DNA from: Vulcanimicrobiota bacterium
GTDB lineage: Bacteria; Vulcanimicrobiota; Vulcanimicrobiia; Vulcanimicrobiales; Vulcanimicrobiaceae
Length of the DNA: 36,426 nucleotides
Direction: 5' to 3'
Assembly: GCA_027315245.1 (NCBI GenBank)
Contig: DAHUYK010000040.1
Coordinates: 1 to 36,426, forward strand
The translations under genes and the position numbers were made by a program. The notes beneath the pieces were generated by a model. The model made no database searches. It was not told where the DNA came from and saw nothing but the letters and a program-made list of their open reading frames with translations. Of the stretch, positions 19,518 to 27,749 are shown piece after piece. Within the stretch, counting starts at the first letter, position 1, and the number at the start of each line of letters is the position of its first letter.

Positions 19518-20506
19518 AGCGCAAGCGGTTCTTGCAGCTGCGTCCGCAGCGCGTGCATCCGCGCCGCAGCCTGGCGCAGTCGTTCGAGCGCGAGCACGCC
19601 GCGGCGTGCGTCGCGAACGATCCGCTCGACGATCTCGACCGCAAGGCCGGGAGCATGACTAACCGTGAGCGCGTCGGCACCCGCGGCAAGCGCTGCAACG
19701 GCCCCGTCGACACTGCCCGTACCGTGCGCGATCGCGCCCATCTCGAGACAGTCGGTGAAGCAGACGCCGCAAAAGCCAAACTCCTCGCGCAGCATTTTCT
19801 GCAGAATGCGCGGTGAGAGCGTCGCCGGCAAGGTTTCGTCGAGCGCGCGCACGACGACGTGCGCCGTCATGAAGGCGCGCGCGTGAGGCGCGACGGCCGC
19901 GAAGGGAACGAGGTCTCTTTCGCGTAGCGTCGCTTCGTCGTCGACGACGACCGGCAACGCCTCGTGTGAGTCTATCGTCGTCGCGCCATGGCCCGGGAAG
20001 TGTTTGAAGGTTGCGACGACGCCTCCGCCTTCCAATCCGCGCGCAAAGGCGCTCGCCATGCGCGTCACCGCGGCGGCATCCCTACCGAAGGAACGGTCGC
20101 CGATGACCTCGTTCTTCTCTTCGAGCGCAAGGTCGAGGACGGGGGCAAAGTTGACGTTACAGCCGGCGCGACGCAGATCGTACGCACAGCGCGCGCCCGT
20201 CGCCTCGGCGAGGCGCTCGTCGCCGGCCGCGCCGAGCGCTGCGGCCGCGGGCATCGGTGCAACACCGTTGCGCAGCCGCATGACACGCCCGCCTTCTTGA
20301 TCGATCGCCAGAATGGGTGCGATCTGCCCATAGCGCCCGCGAAGCCGATCGGTGAAGCCGCGCAGCTGCGAGAGCGTCTTCGTGTTGCGATCGAAGAAGA
20401 CGAAACCGCCGAAGGGATACCGCGCAAAGGTCGCATCATCGAGATCTTCGTCGAGCACGCCGGTGACGACGACCGATGCTGCGAGCCGCCGCAGATCAGC
20501 GGTCAC
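19514..20506 (-). CDS. nagZ: Beta-N-acetylglucosaminidase, glycoside hydrolase family 3
   Basis: LAIDQEGGRVMRLR, NVNFAPVLDLAL, VVATFKHFPGHGATTIDSHEALP, GVCFTDCLEMGAIA. Confidence 0.94.
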   Translation of the reverse strand: MTADLRRLAASVVVTGVLDEDLDDATFARYPFGGFVFFDRNTKTLSQLRGFTDRLRGRYGQIAPILAIDQEGGRVMRLRNGVAPMPAAAALGAAGDERLAEATGARCAYDLRRAGCNVNFAPVLDLALEEKNEVIGDRSFGRDAAAVTRMASAFARGLEGGGVVATFKHFPGHGATTIDSHEALPVVVDDEATLRERDLVPFAAVAPHARAFMTAHVVVRALDETLPATLSPRILQKMLREEFGFCGVCFTDCLEMGAIAHGTGSVDGAVAALAAGADALTVSHAPGLAVEIVERIVRDARRGVLALERLRQAAARMHALRTQLQEPLAL

Positions 20507-21582
20507 GGAATGGCAGCACCGCTGCGCGCATCGAAGCGGCGCACGTGCTGCGGCGGCAGCTCGAGTCCGAGTTCGTCGCCGGCTGCCCCGGGCTCGTCCG
20601 AGGCAATGCGCGCGACGATCGTTCCTCGCTCCGTGCGCAGGGTGAGAAAGGCGACGTCACCAGCCGGCTCCCTGCGCTCGACGCGACCGCGCAGCGGGGC
20701 GCCTGCGGCGATACGGATGCGCTCAGGACGTATGCCGGCGATCCACGGCCCGTCGTCGAGCAGGTTCATCGCCGGCACGCCGAGTGCCGACGCGGCTCGA
20801 ACGGTTGCCGGAGCATCGTAGACGCGTTGCGGTGGCCCGAGGTCTTCGAGGCGTCCGTCGACGAGCACGCCGAGCGCATCGCCGAGCATCATCGCTTCGG
20901 CATGGTCGTGCGTCACGTGCACGACGGGACCGTCGAAAACCGCACGCATATCACGCAATGCGCCGCGTACGCGCGCGCGCAACGCTGGATCCAGGTGTGC
21001 GAGCGGCTCGTCGAGCAGAAGCGCTCGGGGCGACGAGAGCAATGCACGCGCCAGAGCAGCGCGCTGGCGTTCGCCCCCCGAGAGTACCGCCGGCATGCGA
21101 TCGAGATATGCATCGACGTGCAGCGCGCGTGCAATCTCTTCGACGCGCTCGCTGCCGGCGCGATCGCGGAGTGCGAAGCGCAGGTTCTCTCGCACGCTCA
21201 TCGTCGAAAAGAGTGCGTCGCTCGCGAAGACGAGCGGGACGCGGCGCTCACGCGCGGGCAACGAGCGGATCGACCGCCCGTCGAGCGTCACCGATCCGGC
21301 GTGCGGTTCGACGAGTCCCGCGATCGCGCGCAGGAGCGTCGTCTTCCCGGCACCCGAAGGGCCAACGACGGCCAGTGTACGCCCCGGTTCCACATGAAAG
21401 CCGATGCCGTCGAGAGCCATCCGAGTACGCGGAGCACCCCCGTAGGCGTAGGACAGCCCCGCAAGGGTAAGCCCGGTGCTAGCGAATTCGGATGTACTGG
21501 GCGATGATGCGTCCGTGAACGACGCTCGCACCGACGTCAACGAACGTACCGCGGTGAACGTCGGCGATCGTTGCGTAGCCAC
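20503..21582 (-). CDS. ABC transporter ATP-binding protein, MalK/UgpC/MsmK type (start uncertain)
   Basis: Walker A GPSGAGKTT, signature LSGGERQRAALARALL, Walker B ALLLDEP, H-loop THDHAEA, C-terminal TOBE-like GIRPERIRIA; start overlaps the upstream ORF. Confidence 0.9.
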   Translation of the reverse strand: MATQRSPTFTAVRSLTSVRASFTDASSPSTSEFASTGLTLAGLSYAYGGAPRTRMALDGIGFHVEPGRTLAVVGPSGAGKTTLLRAIAGLVEPHAGSVTLDGRSIRSLPARERRVPLVFASDALFSTMSVRENLRFALRDRAGSERVEEIARALHVDAYLDRMPAVLSGGERQRAALARALLSSPRALLLDEPLAHLDPALRARVRGALRDMRAVFDGPVVHVTHDHAEAMMLGDALGVLVDGRLEDLGPPQRVYDAPATVRAASALGVPAMNLLDDGPWIAGIRPERIRIAAGAPLRGRVERREPAGDVAFLTLRTERGTIVARIASDEPGAAGDELGLELPPQHVRRFDARSGAAIP

Positions 21583-21760
21583 CGTCGGGCTTGTCGACGT
21601 CCGTGCTCGGCGTCACCTGAACCGTGCGGTCGCCCGCCGTGGTGCGCACGACGATGACCGAGTTCGTATAGTCGACGCTCATGACGCGCCCGGTGAGCGC
21701 GAGCGGGAATACCGTGAGTGCCGCCACAAGCAGGCAGGCAGCGCAGAATCGCCCGATCAT
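21479..21760 (-). CDS. Small exported protein, unknown (DUF5666/OB-like beta pattern)
   Basis: Signal peptide MIGRFCAACLLVAALTVFPLA; repeated beta pattern GRVMSVDYTNSVIVVRTTAGDRTVQVTPSTDV. Confidence 0.55.
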   Translation of the reverse strand: MIGRFCAACLLVAALTVFPLALTGRVMSVDYTNSVIVVRTTAGDRTVQVTPSTDVDKPDGGYATIADVHRGTFVDVGASVVHGRIIAQYIRIR

Positions 21761-21808
21761 CTTTCAACTCCAGGAACGCAGCAAAGCAAGCATTCGTTCC
21801 AATCACGA

Positions 21809-22138
21809 TTATAAAACATCCCGAAGCAGCGCCTCGTACTCCTGCCGCGCCTTCGCCCCATCGTCGCCGCCGGCACGTACGCGCTCAACGAGCCGGCGGA
21901 GCTGCCCGACCGTCTCGTCGCCGGCACGCCGGCCGGAGATGACGAGGCGTAGCGCGATGAGGGCAAGCTCCGGCGTGCGTCCGCGCAACAGACGCAAGCC
22001 TTCATAGAAGGGACGCGCGGCGTCGTTTGGCGGCGGTTGTGCCACGAGCAGCTCGACGAGCTGTGCGCGCGCCGGCGCACCGTCGAGCAGATGCGCATCG
22101 ATGAGCGCTGCTTCCTTATTGACGTGCGGTGAGGACAA
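21809..22138 (-). CDS. Small hypothetical protein, helical
   Basis: In operon context, TTG start overlapping the TonB receptor stop; alternative downstream start possible. Confidence 0.45.
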   Translation of the reverse strand: MSSPHVNKEAALIDAHLLDGAPARAQLVELLVAQPPPNDAARPFYEGLRLLRGRTPELALIALRLVISGRRAGDETVGQLRRLVERVRAGGDDGAKARQEYEALLRDVL

Positions 22139-24404
22139 GGCGAAAGCCCGCCGGCTCGATGGCGTACAGGTTCGTGGGGATGGGGCCGCTCACGCCGGCA
22201 TAGGGAACGCCGCCGCCGAGGACGGTAAACTTGCCTGCGGCGGCATCGGTGAGGTTCGTCGCTGCAACGGTGAGGTCGAGGCTCCCCACCGCGTGCCCGA
22301 CGGACGCATTCACGATGAGGAACGGACCGGCGTTGAGCTCGTTGTTGCGTCCACGATAGACCCCGTTCATTGCAGCATGCCACGGTCCATGCAGCCATGC
22401 GACGTCGAAGGATGCCTGCTGCGGGGGAATGTTGAGGAACTGTTCGTTGTTCACAAGGTCGCCGCCCGACGTCGGGTTCGAGACCGTCGAAGGAAGGTTG
22501 CGCGGGTATGCGACGTTGATGCCGTACGCAACGTGCGCGCTGAACTCGCCGATTCGCTGCCCCAGACGCAGCTCCGCGCCTTCGTAGACGGCGTTGCCCA
22601 CGTTGATCGGATACGCTTCGCACGGCGGCGTTGCGCTCGCACAGGCTCCCGCTGTTGCCTGCGCGAGCGGATAGAAGGTTTCGATTGGGTTGCGCAGGTT
22701 CGTACGATAGAGGGAGGCGTCGATCTGCGTGTTCGCGAGATGTTTGGAGTAACCGAGTTCGTACTCGGTCGCGTGCTCCGGCTGCTCGGCCGGATTTCCT
22801 TGCCCGACGTAGACCCCGTTCACGTCACGCGCCAGCGCCGCGAGTGGAAAGACGTATCGCTCGATGAGCAGCGGGGCACGAAAGCCCGTTCCCACCGAGG
22901 CATGGAGCGCCGACGTTCCATCGAGATCGTACGCGACGCCGAAGCGCCCATCAAGACTGCTACCGAACGTGGAGTACTGAGCGAAATACGCGCCGCCTTC
23001 GAGGTGAATGCGTTCCGTCGGAGAGTATTTGCCGCGGACGAAATAGTTGTGAATCTCCTGCGCAAGCATCGTTCCGATGAAATCACCACCGAGCGACTCG
23101 TGCCGTACGTATCCGCCGAATGCGATGAGGTAATCGTCGCCGTCACGCTCCCACCACAGGCTCAGGTTCTGCCGCCGGTCGGTGTGCGAGACGTCGTATG
23201 GAGAGACGCCGGAACCGGTGAACGTGATGCCGTCGTCGTCGAGGCTCGCGTCGGCGACGAGCGTCCCCGCGCCGAGCGGCGCGCGCGCGTGGAGATCGTA
23301 GGCGCGCAGGTCCTGTGTTAGGTTTGACGCACCAGGACCCGTGAAGTACGCTCCGGGCCCTTCTTGCGACGCGAAAACCGGAGCGTTCTCCGTGCCGCTC
23401 ATGTCGCGTGCGTTGCCCAGCGTGAAGATGCGCAAGCCGACATCCGATCGCTGCGACGGCGCATACGTGACGTTGAGGAGCGCGGTGCGAGCGCTAATCG
23501 TCGAGCCGAGATGCGTCGGCTGCGGTCCGGAGCAGCGCGACGCCGGCGGCAGCGCCGGATCGAATCCGCCCGTGCAGAGCATGACGTTCTGATCGACGTA
23601 GCCGTGCTGCTGCGTATCGTCGAGGGCGAATGCATAGCCGAAGGCGCCGTGCATTCCGGTTGCGTTCACCCACGCTTCGCTGCGTCCGAACGAGCCGACT
23701 GCGATCGATTCCGCGGCATGCGGCCGAAGCGTCGGATGCAGCGAGAAGAGATTCACCGCGCCGCCGATCGTGTTGCTGCCCTGCAGATCGATCGGCCCCA
23801 GTCCCTCGCTCACCTCGACGCCGCTGAACATCGAGAGGGGGAGCTGCGACACGTCGAGGTCGCCAGTGTTGCCGTCGTTGAGAACTTGGCCGTCGAGCAT
23901 GACGAGCGTTTCCGACGGGTCCGGTCCGCGTAATGCAACCGGCACCGGCGCGGTCGACGCGCCTCCGTCCGGACGCGCAAATGTGACCGACGGTACGCTG
24001 GCCAAGCCCTGAAGCACGTGGTCGAACCCGAGCGCCTCCATCTGCGAACGCGTAACGACGACGCTCGGCACGAACGCGTGCACGCTCAGCATTGCGCCGT
24101 TCACCCGCACCGTTGCAATCGTACGCAGCGCAGCCGTGTCGGCGGGCACGAGCGCGACGTCCATCGATTGATCGCCGTTGACCGCAAACGGACCGACCTC
24201 GACGCTCCGATAGCCTTGCGCGACGACGACGACCGTGACGCGACCCGGCGCGACCAGCACCGCGACGTCGCCGTGCGCATCGGTCGCGCCGTGGAGCGTG
24301 CGCTGCCCTTCGAGAACCGTGACGCTGGCACCGGAGACCGGACCGCCGGAGGTCGCATGCACGTACGCGTGCAGCGAACAGCACAGAGCCAGCAGAACGG
24401 ACAC
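22116..24404 (-). CDS. TonB-dependent receptor with N-terminal carboxypeptidase-regulatory-like domain
   Basis: GGPVSGASVTVLEGQRTLHGATDAHGDVAVLVAPGRVTV; plug region VPVALRGPDPSETLVMLDGQVLNDGNTGDLDVSQLPLSMFSGVEVSEGLGPIDLQGSNTIGGAVNLFSL; long beta-barrel. Confidence 0.9.
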   Translation of the reverse strand: MSVLLALCCSLHAYVHATSGGPVSGASVTVLEGQRTLHGATDAHGDVAVLVAPGRVTVVVVAQGYRSVEVGPFAVNGDQSMDVALVPADTAALRTIATVRVNGAMLSVHAFVPSVVVTRSQMEALGFDHVLQGLASVPSVTFARPDGGASTAPVPVALRGPDPSETLVMLDGQVLNDGNTGDLDVSQLPLSMFSGVEVSEGLGPIDLQGSNTIGGAVNLFSLHPTLRPHAAESIAVGSFGRSEAWVNATGMHGAFGYAFALDDTQQHGYVDQNVMLCTGGFDPALPPASRCSGPQPTHLGSTISARTALLNVTYAPSQRSDVGLRIFTLGNARDMSGTENAPVFASQEGPGAYFTGPGASNLTQDLRAYDLHARAPLGAGTLVADASLDDDGITFTGSGVSPYDVSHTDRRQNLSLWWERDGDDYLIAFGGYVRHESLGGDFIGTMLAQEIHNYFVRGKYSPTERIHLEGGAYFAQYSTFGSSLDGRFGVAYDLDGTSALHASVGTGFRAPLLIERYVFPLAALARDVNGVYVGQGNPAEQPEHATEYELGYSKHLANTQIDASLYRTNLRNPIETFYPLAQATAGACASATPPCEAYPINVGNAVYEGAELRLGQRIGEFSAHVAYGINVAYPRNLPSTVSNPTSGGDLVNNEQFLNIPPQQASFDVAWLHGPWHAAMNGVYRGRNNELNAGPFLIVNASVGHAVGSLDLTVAATNLTDAAAGKFTVLGGGVPYAGVSGPIPTNLYAIEPAGFRLVLTARQ

Positions 24405-24495
24405 CGCTGGCGATTACGCGCGAGCGGAGAGGCAGCCCTCCTTACATGCCAGCTTCTGCGCATACGTGCGCATGAAGCGTCTTGCGCGTGATGCT

Positions 24496-24708
24496 TTACA
24501 AGCGCTTGGGTGGATCTGAGAGCAGAATGTCGTCCGACGAGCAGCCGCAATGATGCGCGATCCGGCGCAAGATCGTCGCCGACGGAATCATCTTTCCGCG
24601 CTCGTACTCGCTCCACGTTACGGGATGGATACCGACGGCGGCTGAGGCTTGGCGCTGTGTCTCGCCACGCAAGAGACGCCACTCCCGGAGTGTTCTCGCT
24701 TTGGCCAT
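24496..24708 (-). CDS. XRE-family HTH transcriptional regulator
   Basis: MAKARTLREWRLLRGETQRQASAAVGIHPVTWSEYERGKMIPSATILRRIAHHCGCSSDDIL; internal Met preferred. Confidence 0.85.
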   Translation of the reverse strand: MAKARTLREWRLLRGETQRQASAAVGIHPVTWSEYERGKMIPSATILRRIAHHCGCSSDDILLSDPPKRL

Positions 24709-24718
24709 TTCCCACCAA

Positions 24719-24787
24719 CTATACGGGCCTTTGCCTATACTCGCAATGAGGTGCTGCGCGAAAGTTGCTTCTTTTGTTTGTCTATAC
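24719..24787. promoter_or_regulatory. Divergent promoter/operator region with three CTATAC repeats
   Basis: CTATAC at 24719-24724, 24735-24740 and 24782-24787, in an AT-richer gap between two divergent XRE genes. Confidence 0.4.
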
Positions 24788-24792
24788 ACTAA

Positions 24793-25158
24793 ATGTCACG
24801 CTTCGAACTTAGCGAATCCACTATTATGCCTTCGCAACGAGGCCGGCGAGCCGAAGCCTTTCCGATGGTGCTCGGCGCGAATCTCCGGCGCTGCCGGGAA
24901 GAGCGTCGCATGACCCAGCGTGACGTGAGCCGCAAGGCGCGCTACGATCTCGCGCAGCTCTCAGCAGTAGAGAACGGCCTCGCGGTTCCACGCGCGGATG
25001 CGCTGCGCCGCATCGCCGACGTGCTCGACGTCTCGCTCGACCGGCTCTGCGGGCGGCGCGGATTCACGGCGGCCGAAGCGGAGACTGCAAGCATCGCGCT
25101 GGTCGAAGAGCTTCGCGATCTTCGCAAGCGCATCGAACGCCTGGAGAAGCGAACGTAG
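24793..25158 (+). CDS. XRE-family HTH transcriptional regulator
   Basis: LGANLRRCREERRMTQRDVSRKARYDLAQLSAVENGLAVPRADALRRIADVLDVSLDRL plus C-terminal coiled coil; start 24793 or 24826. Confidence 0.85.
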   Translation: MSRFELSESTIMPSQRGRRAEAFPMVLGANLRRCREERRMTQRDVSRKARYDLAQLSAVENGLAVPRADALRRIADVLDVSLDRLCGRRGFTAAEAETASIALVEELRDLRKRIERLEKRT

Positions 25159-25193
25159 AGGGGTTCGCGCCGTGACCGTCCTGCATGCGAGCA

Positions 25194-26375
25194 TTATATG
25201 GATGACGCATGCCGACTGGGTGGCACCGCGAGAGCGACCCAGAGAAAGTTGAGGAACGTGAGCGAGCCGATCATGAGAAACGCTGCGGCGAATCCAAGGC
25301 TCGACGCGACGATCCCGCCAAGCAACGGCCCGACGAACATGCCCATGAACGTCGCGCTCGATACGACACCGTAGACACGCCCCCGCTGTTCGCCCGGAAA
25401 GAGGCTGCCGATCCACGCGTTCGCGGTGGGCAGGATGCCCCCCAGGAAGATACCGACGCCGAATCGCAGCGCCAGAAAGGCCCAGAGGTTGTGCACGATT
25501 GCCTGGGGCAACGTGAACGCACTCACGCCGACAAGTGAGATGAGGAGCACACGGCGATAACCGATGCGATCGCTGCGTTTGCCGAGCAGCGGCGATGCAA
25601 TGAGGTCTGCTAGCCCAGTCACCGCGAACGCCGCTCCGGCCGCGGTCGCAAGCCAGGGCACGTCGCCCACCATGCTGCGCACGTAGAGCGGTACGATGGG
25701 CTGGATACCGAGCGCCGCAACCTGCGCGAGCAGCACGACGACGAACATCGGCGCGAGTTGCGGGTGACGGACGAGTTCTCCGATCTCGCGGAAGAACGTG
25801 ACGCGCTGGGCGCCATCGCGATCTTCTCGGCGCACGAAACCCTCATGCACGAACCACGCGCATCCGGCAGCCGCGACGAGTGCGAAGACGGACGTGCCGA
25901 AGAACACGATACGGTAACTGTGCGTCGAGTCGGCCACGAGGCCGCCGATCATCGGTCCGAGCAGCGCTCCGACGAGCTGCCCGGTCGCCATCCATCCCAG
26001 CGAAAAGCCCAGACGGCGTTTTGGGACCTTCGTCGCCACGAGCGCCGTGGCAGCGGCAGAGAACCCGCTGAACGCGCCCATGAGCGCCCGAACGCCAAAG
26101 AGCTGCAGGGCGTTCTGCACGAAGCCCATGAGCGCCGTAAAGAACGCAACGGCGCCGGTCGAACGAATGACCATCGCCTTTCGCCCATAGCGATCTGCAA
26201 GGCTGCCCCAGAGTGGCGAAAGGAGCGCCGACGTGAGAAAGTTCACCGAAGAGATCGCGCCTGCCCAGAGCTCGACGGTGGGAAGCGGGTGCACGCCCAA
26301 CTGTATAAGAAAGAGCGGCAGAAAGGGCGCCGAAATTTGAAATGCGAGCGACATGGTCGCCTGAACGGCAACCAT
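25194..26375 (-). CDS. MFS transporter (multidrug MdtG-like)
   Basis: About 12 hydrophobic segments; SPLWGSLADRYGRKAMVIRS motif A; GEQRGRVYGVVSSATFMGMFVGPLLGG. Confidence 0.9.
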   Translation of the reverse strand: MVAVQATMSLAFQISAPFLPLFLIQLGVHPLPTVELWAGAISSVNFLTSALLSPLWGSLADRYGRKAMVIRSTGAVAFFTALMGFVQNALQLFGVRALMGAFSGFSAAATALVATKVPKRRLGFSLGWMATGQLVGALLGPMIGGLVADSTHSYRIVFFGTSVFALVAAAGCAWFVHEGFVRREDRDGAQRVTFFREIGELVRHPQLAPMFVVVLLAQVAALGIQPIVPLYVRSMVGDVPWLATAAGAAFAVTGLADLIASPLLGKRSDRIGYRRVLLISLVGVSAFTLPQAIVHNLWAFLALRFGVGIFLGGILPTANAWIGSLFPGEQRGRVYGVVSSATFMGMFVGPLLGGIVASSLGFAAAFLMIGSLTFLNFLWVALAVPPSRHASSI

Positions 26376-26404
26376 GAGCCAGAGCGTCCGGCGCCAATCC
26401 TTTG

Positions 26405-26833
26405 CTATGTCGTTTGCTTGGGGGCGGCCGGTGTGAAGCGCAGGGCGAGCGAGTTGATGCAGTAGCGCGTGTTGCTCGGCGCTGGCCCGTCATCGAAGAC
26501 GTGGCCAAGATGTGAGTCGCAGCGAGCGCACCGTACTTCGACCCGCTGCATGCCAAGACTATCATCGTCCAGGAGGCGTACGTTGCGCCGCTCGCCGGGA
26601 TGCGTGAAGCTCGGCCAACCGCAGTGCGACGTAAACTTTGCATCGCCGGCGAAGAGCGGCGCGCCGCATGCGCCGCAGTGATAGACTCCATCGTCCGTCA
26701 CCTCCAGGAGCGCGCCGCTGAACGGGCGCTCCGTTCCGGCCTCACGCAACACGTGGTAGCGATCGTTGCCAAGCTCCTCGCGCCACTGCGCTTCCGGCTT
26801 GCTCACCTCGGGGTCTGCATTGCGATGGTCCAT
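26405..26833 (-). CDS. msrB: Peptide-methionine (R)-S-oxide reductase
   Basis: YHCGACGAPLF, FTSHCGWPSF, VEVRCARCDSHLGHVFDDGP, RYCINSLALRF; internal Met at 26833. Confidence 0.95.
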   Translation of the reverse strand: MDHRNADPEVSKPEAQWREELGNDRYHVLREAGTERPFSGALLEVTDDGVYHCGACGAPLFAGDAKFTSHCGWPSFTHPGERRNVRLLDDDSLGMQRVEVRCARCDSHLGHVFDDGPAPSNTRYCINSLALRFTPAAPKQTT

Positions 26834-26894
26834 CCGCGCTTCTTCTTCCCCGCGTCGAAAAGGGCTTGCAGGGGCGAAGCCGGTATTGCGCTGC

Positions 26895-27749
26895 ATGCCT
26901 CTCACCGCGCAGCGCATCACGGACTTAGAACTGCACGCAAACGACGTGCGTCAGGGCATCATTCGCGCGCTCGCCGCCGCCGGTTCCGGCCACTCTGCAG
27001 GCCCGCTCGACATGGCCGACATCTTTGCCGCGCTCTACTTCCACGTCTTACGCCACGATCCCAAGAACCCCGAGTGGCCGCAGCGGGATCGCTTGCTGCT
27101 CTCGTGCGGACACATCACCCCGGTGCGCTACTCGGCGATGGCGTATGCGGGCTACTTTCCGGTCGAGGAGCTGCTCACGCTGCGCAAGTTCGGAACGCGG
27201 CTGCAGGGCCACCCCGAGCGCGTCCGGCTTCCCGGCGTCGAGACGACGTCGGGGCCGCTTGGCGAAGGGCTCGCGCAAGGCGTCGGGATGGCGCTCGCCG
27301 CCAAGGCCGATGGCAAGAGCTGGCGCGTCTACGTCGTGACCTCAGATGCCGAGCATCAGTGCGGCCTGCATTGGGAGGCGATGCTTACCGGCGCGAAGTT
27401 CCGGCTCGACAACCTCATCAACATCATCGATCGCAACGTCATTCAGATCGACGGCAGCACTGAAGACATCATGCCCCTCGAGCCGCTCGCCGACAAGTAT
27501 CGCGCGTTCAACTGGGAGGTCTTCGAGTGCGACGGCAACGACGTAGGCTCGTTCGTCGACGCCGTCGAGCGCGCGCAGAAGGTAGCCGGCAAACCCTCGG
27601 TGATCGTCGCTCACACGGTGCCCGGAAAAGGCGTCTCATATATGGAAGGCGATTACACCTGGCACGGCAAGCCGCCGAACGCGCAGCAAGCCGGCGAAGC
27701 GCTCCGCGAGCTCGCCGTGCAACGCGAGAGGATTCTCGCGCATGCCTAG
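26895..27749 (+). CDS. Transketolase, N-terminal (TPP-binding) subunit
   Basis: GHSAGPLDMADIFAALYF, GPLGEGLAQGVGMALAAK, LDNLINIIDRNVIQIDGSTEDIMPLEPLADKYRAF; Met at 26895. Confidence 0.92.
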   Translation: MPLTAQRITDLELHANDVRQGIIRALAAAGSGHSAGPLDMADIFAALYFHVLRHDPKNPEWPQRDRLLLSCGHITPVRYSAMAYAGYFPVEELLTLRKFGTRLQGHPERVRLPGVETTSGPLGEGLAQGVGMALAAKADGKSWRVYVVTSDAEHQCGLHWEAMLTGAKFRLDNLINIIDRNVIQIDGSTEDIMPLEPLADKYRAFNWEVFECDGNDVGSFVDAVERAQKVAGKPSVIVAHTVPGKGVSYMEGDYTWHGKPPNAQQAGEALRELAVQRERILAHA

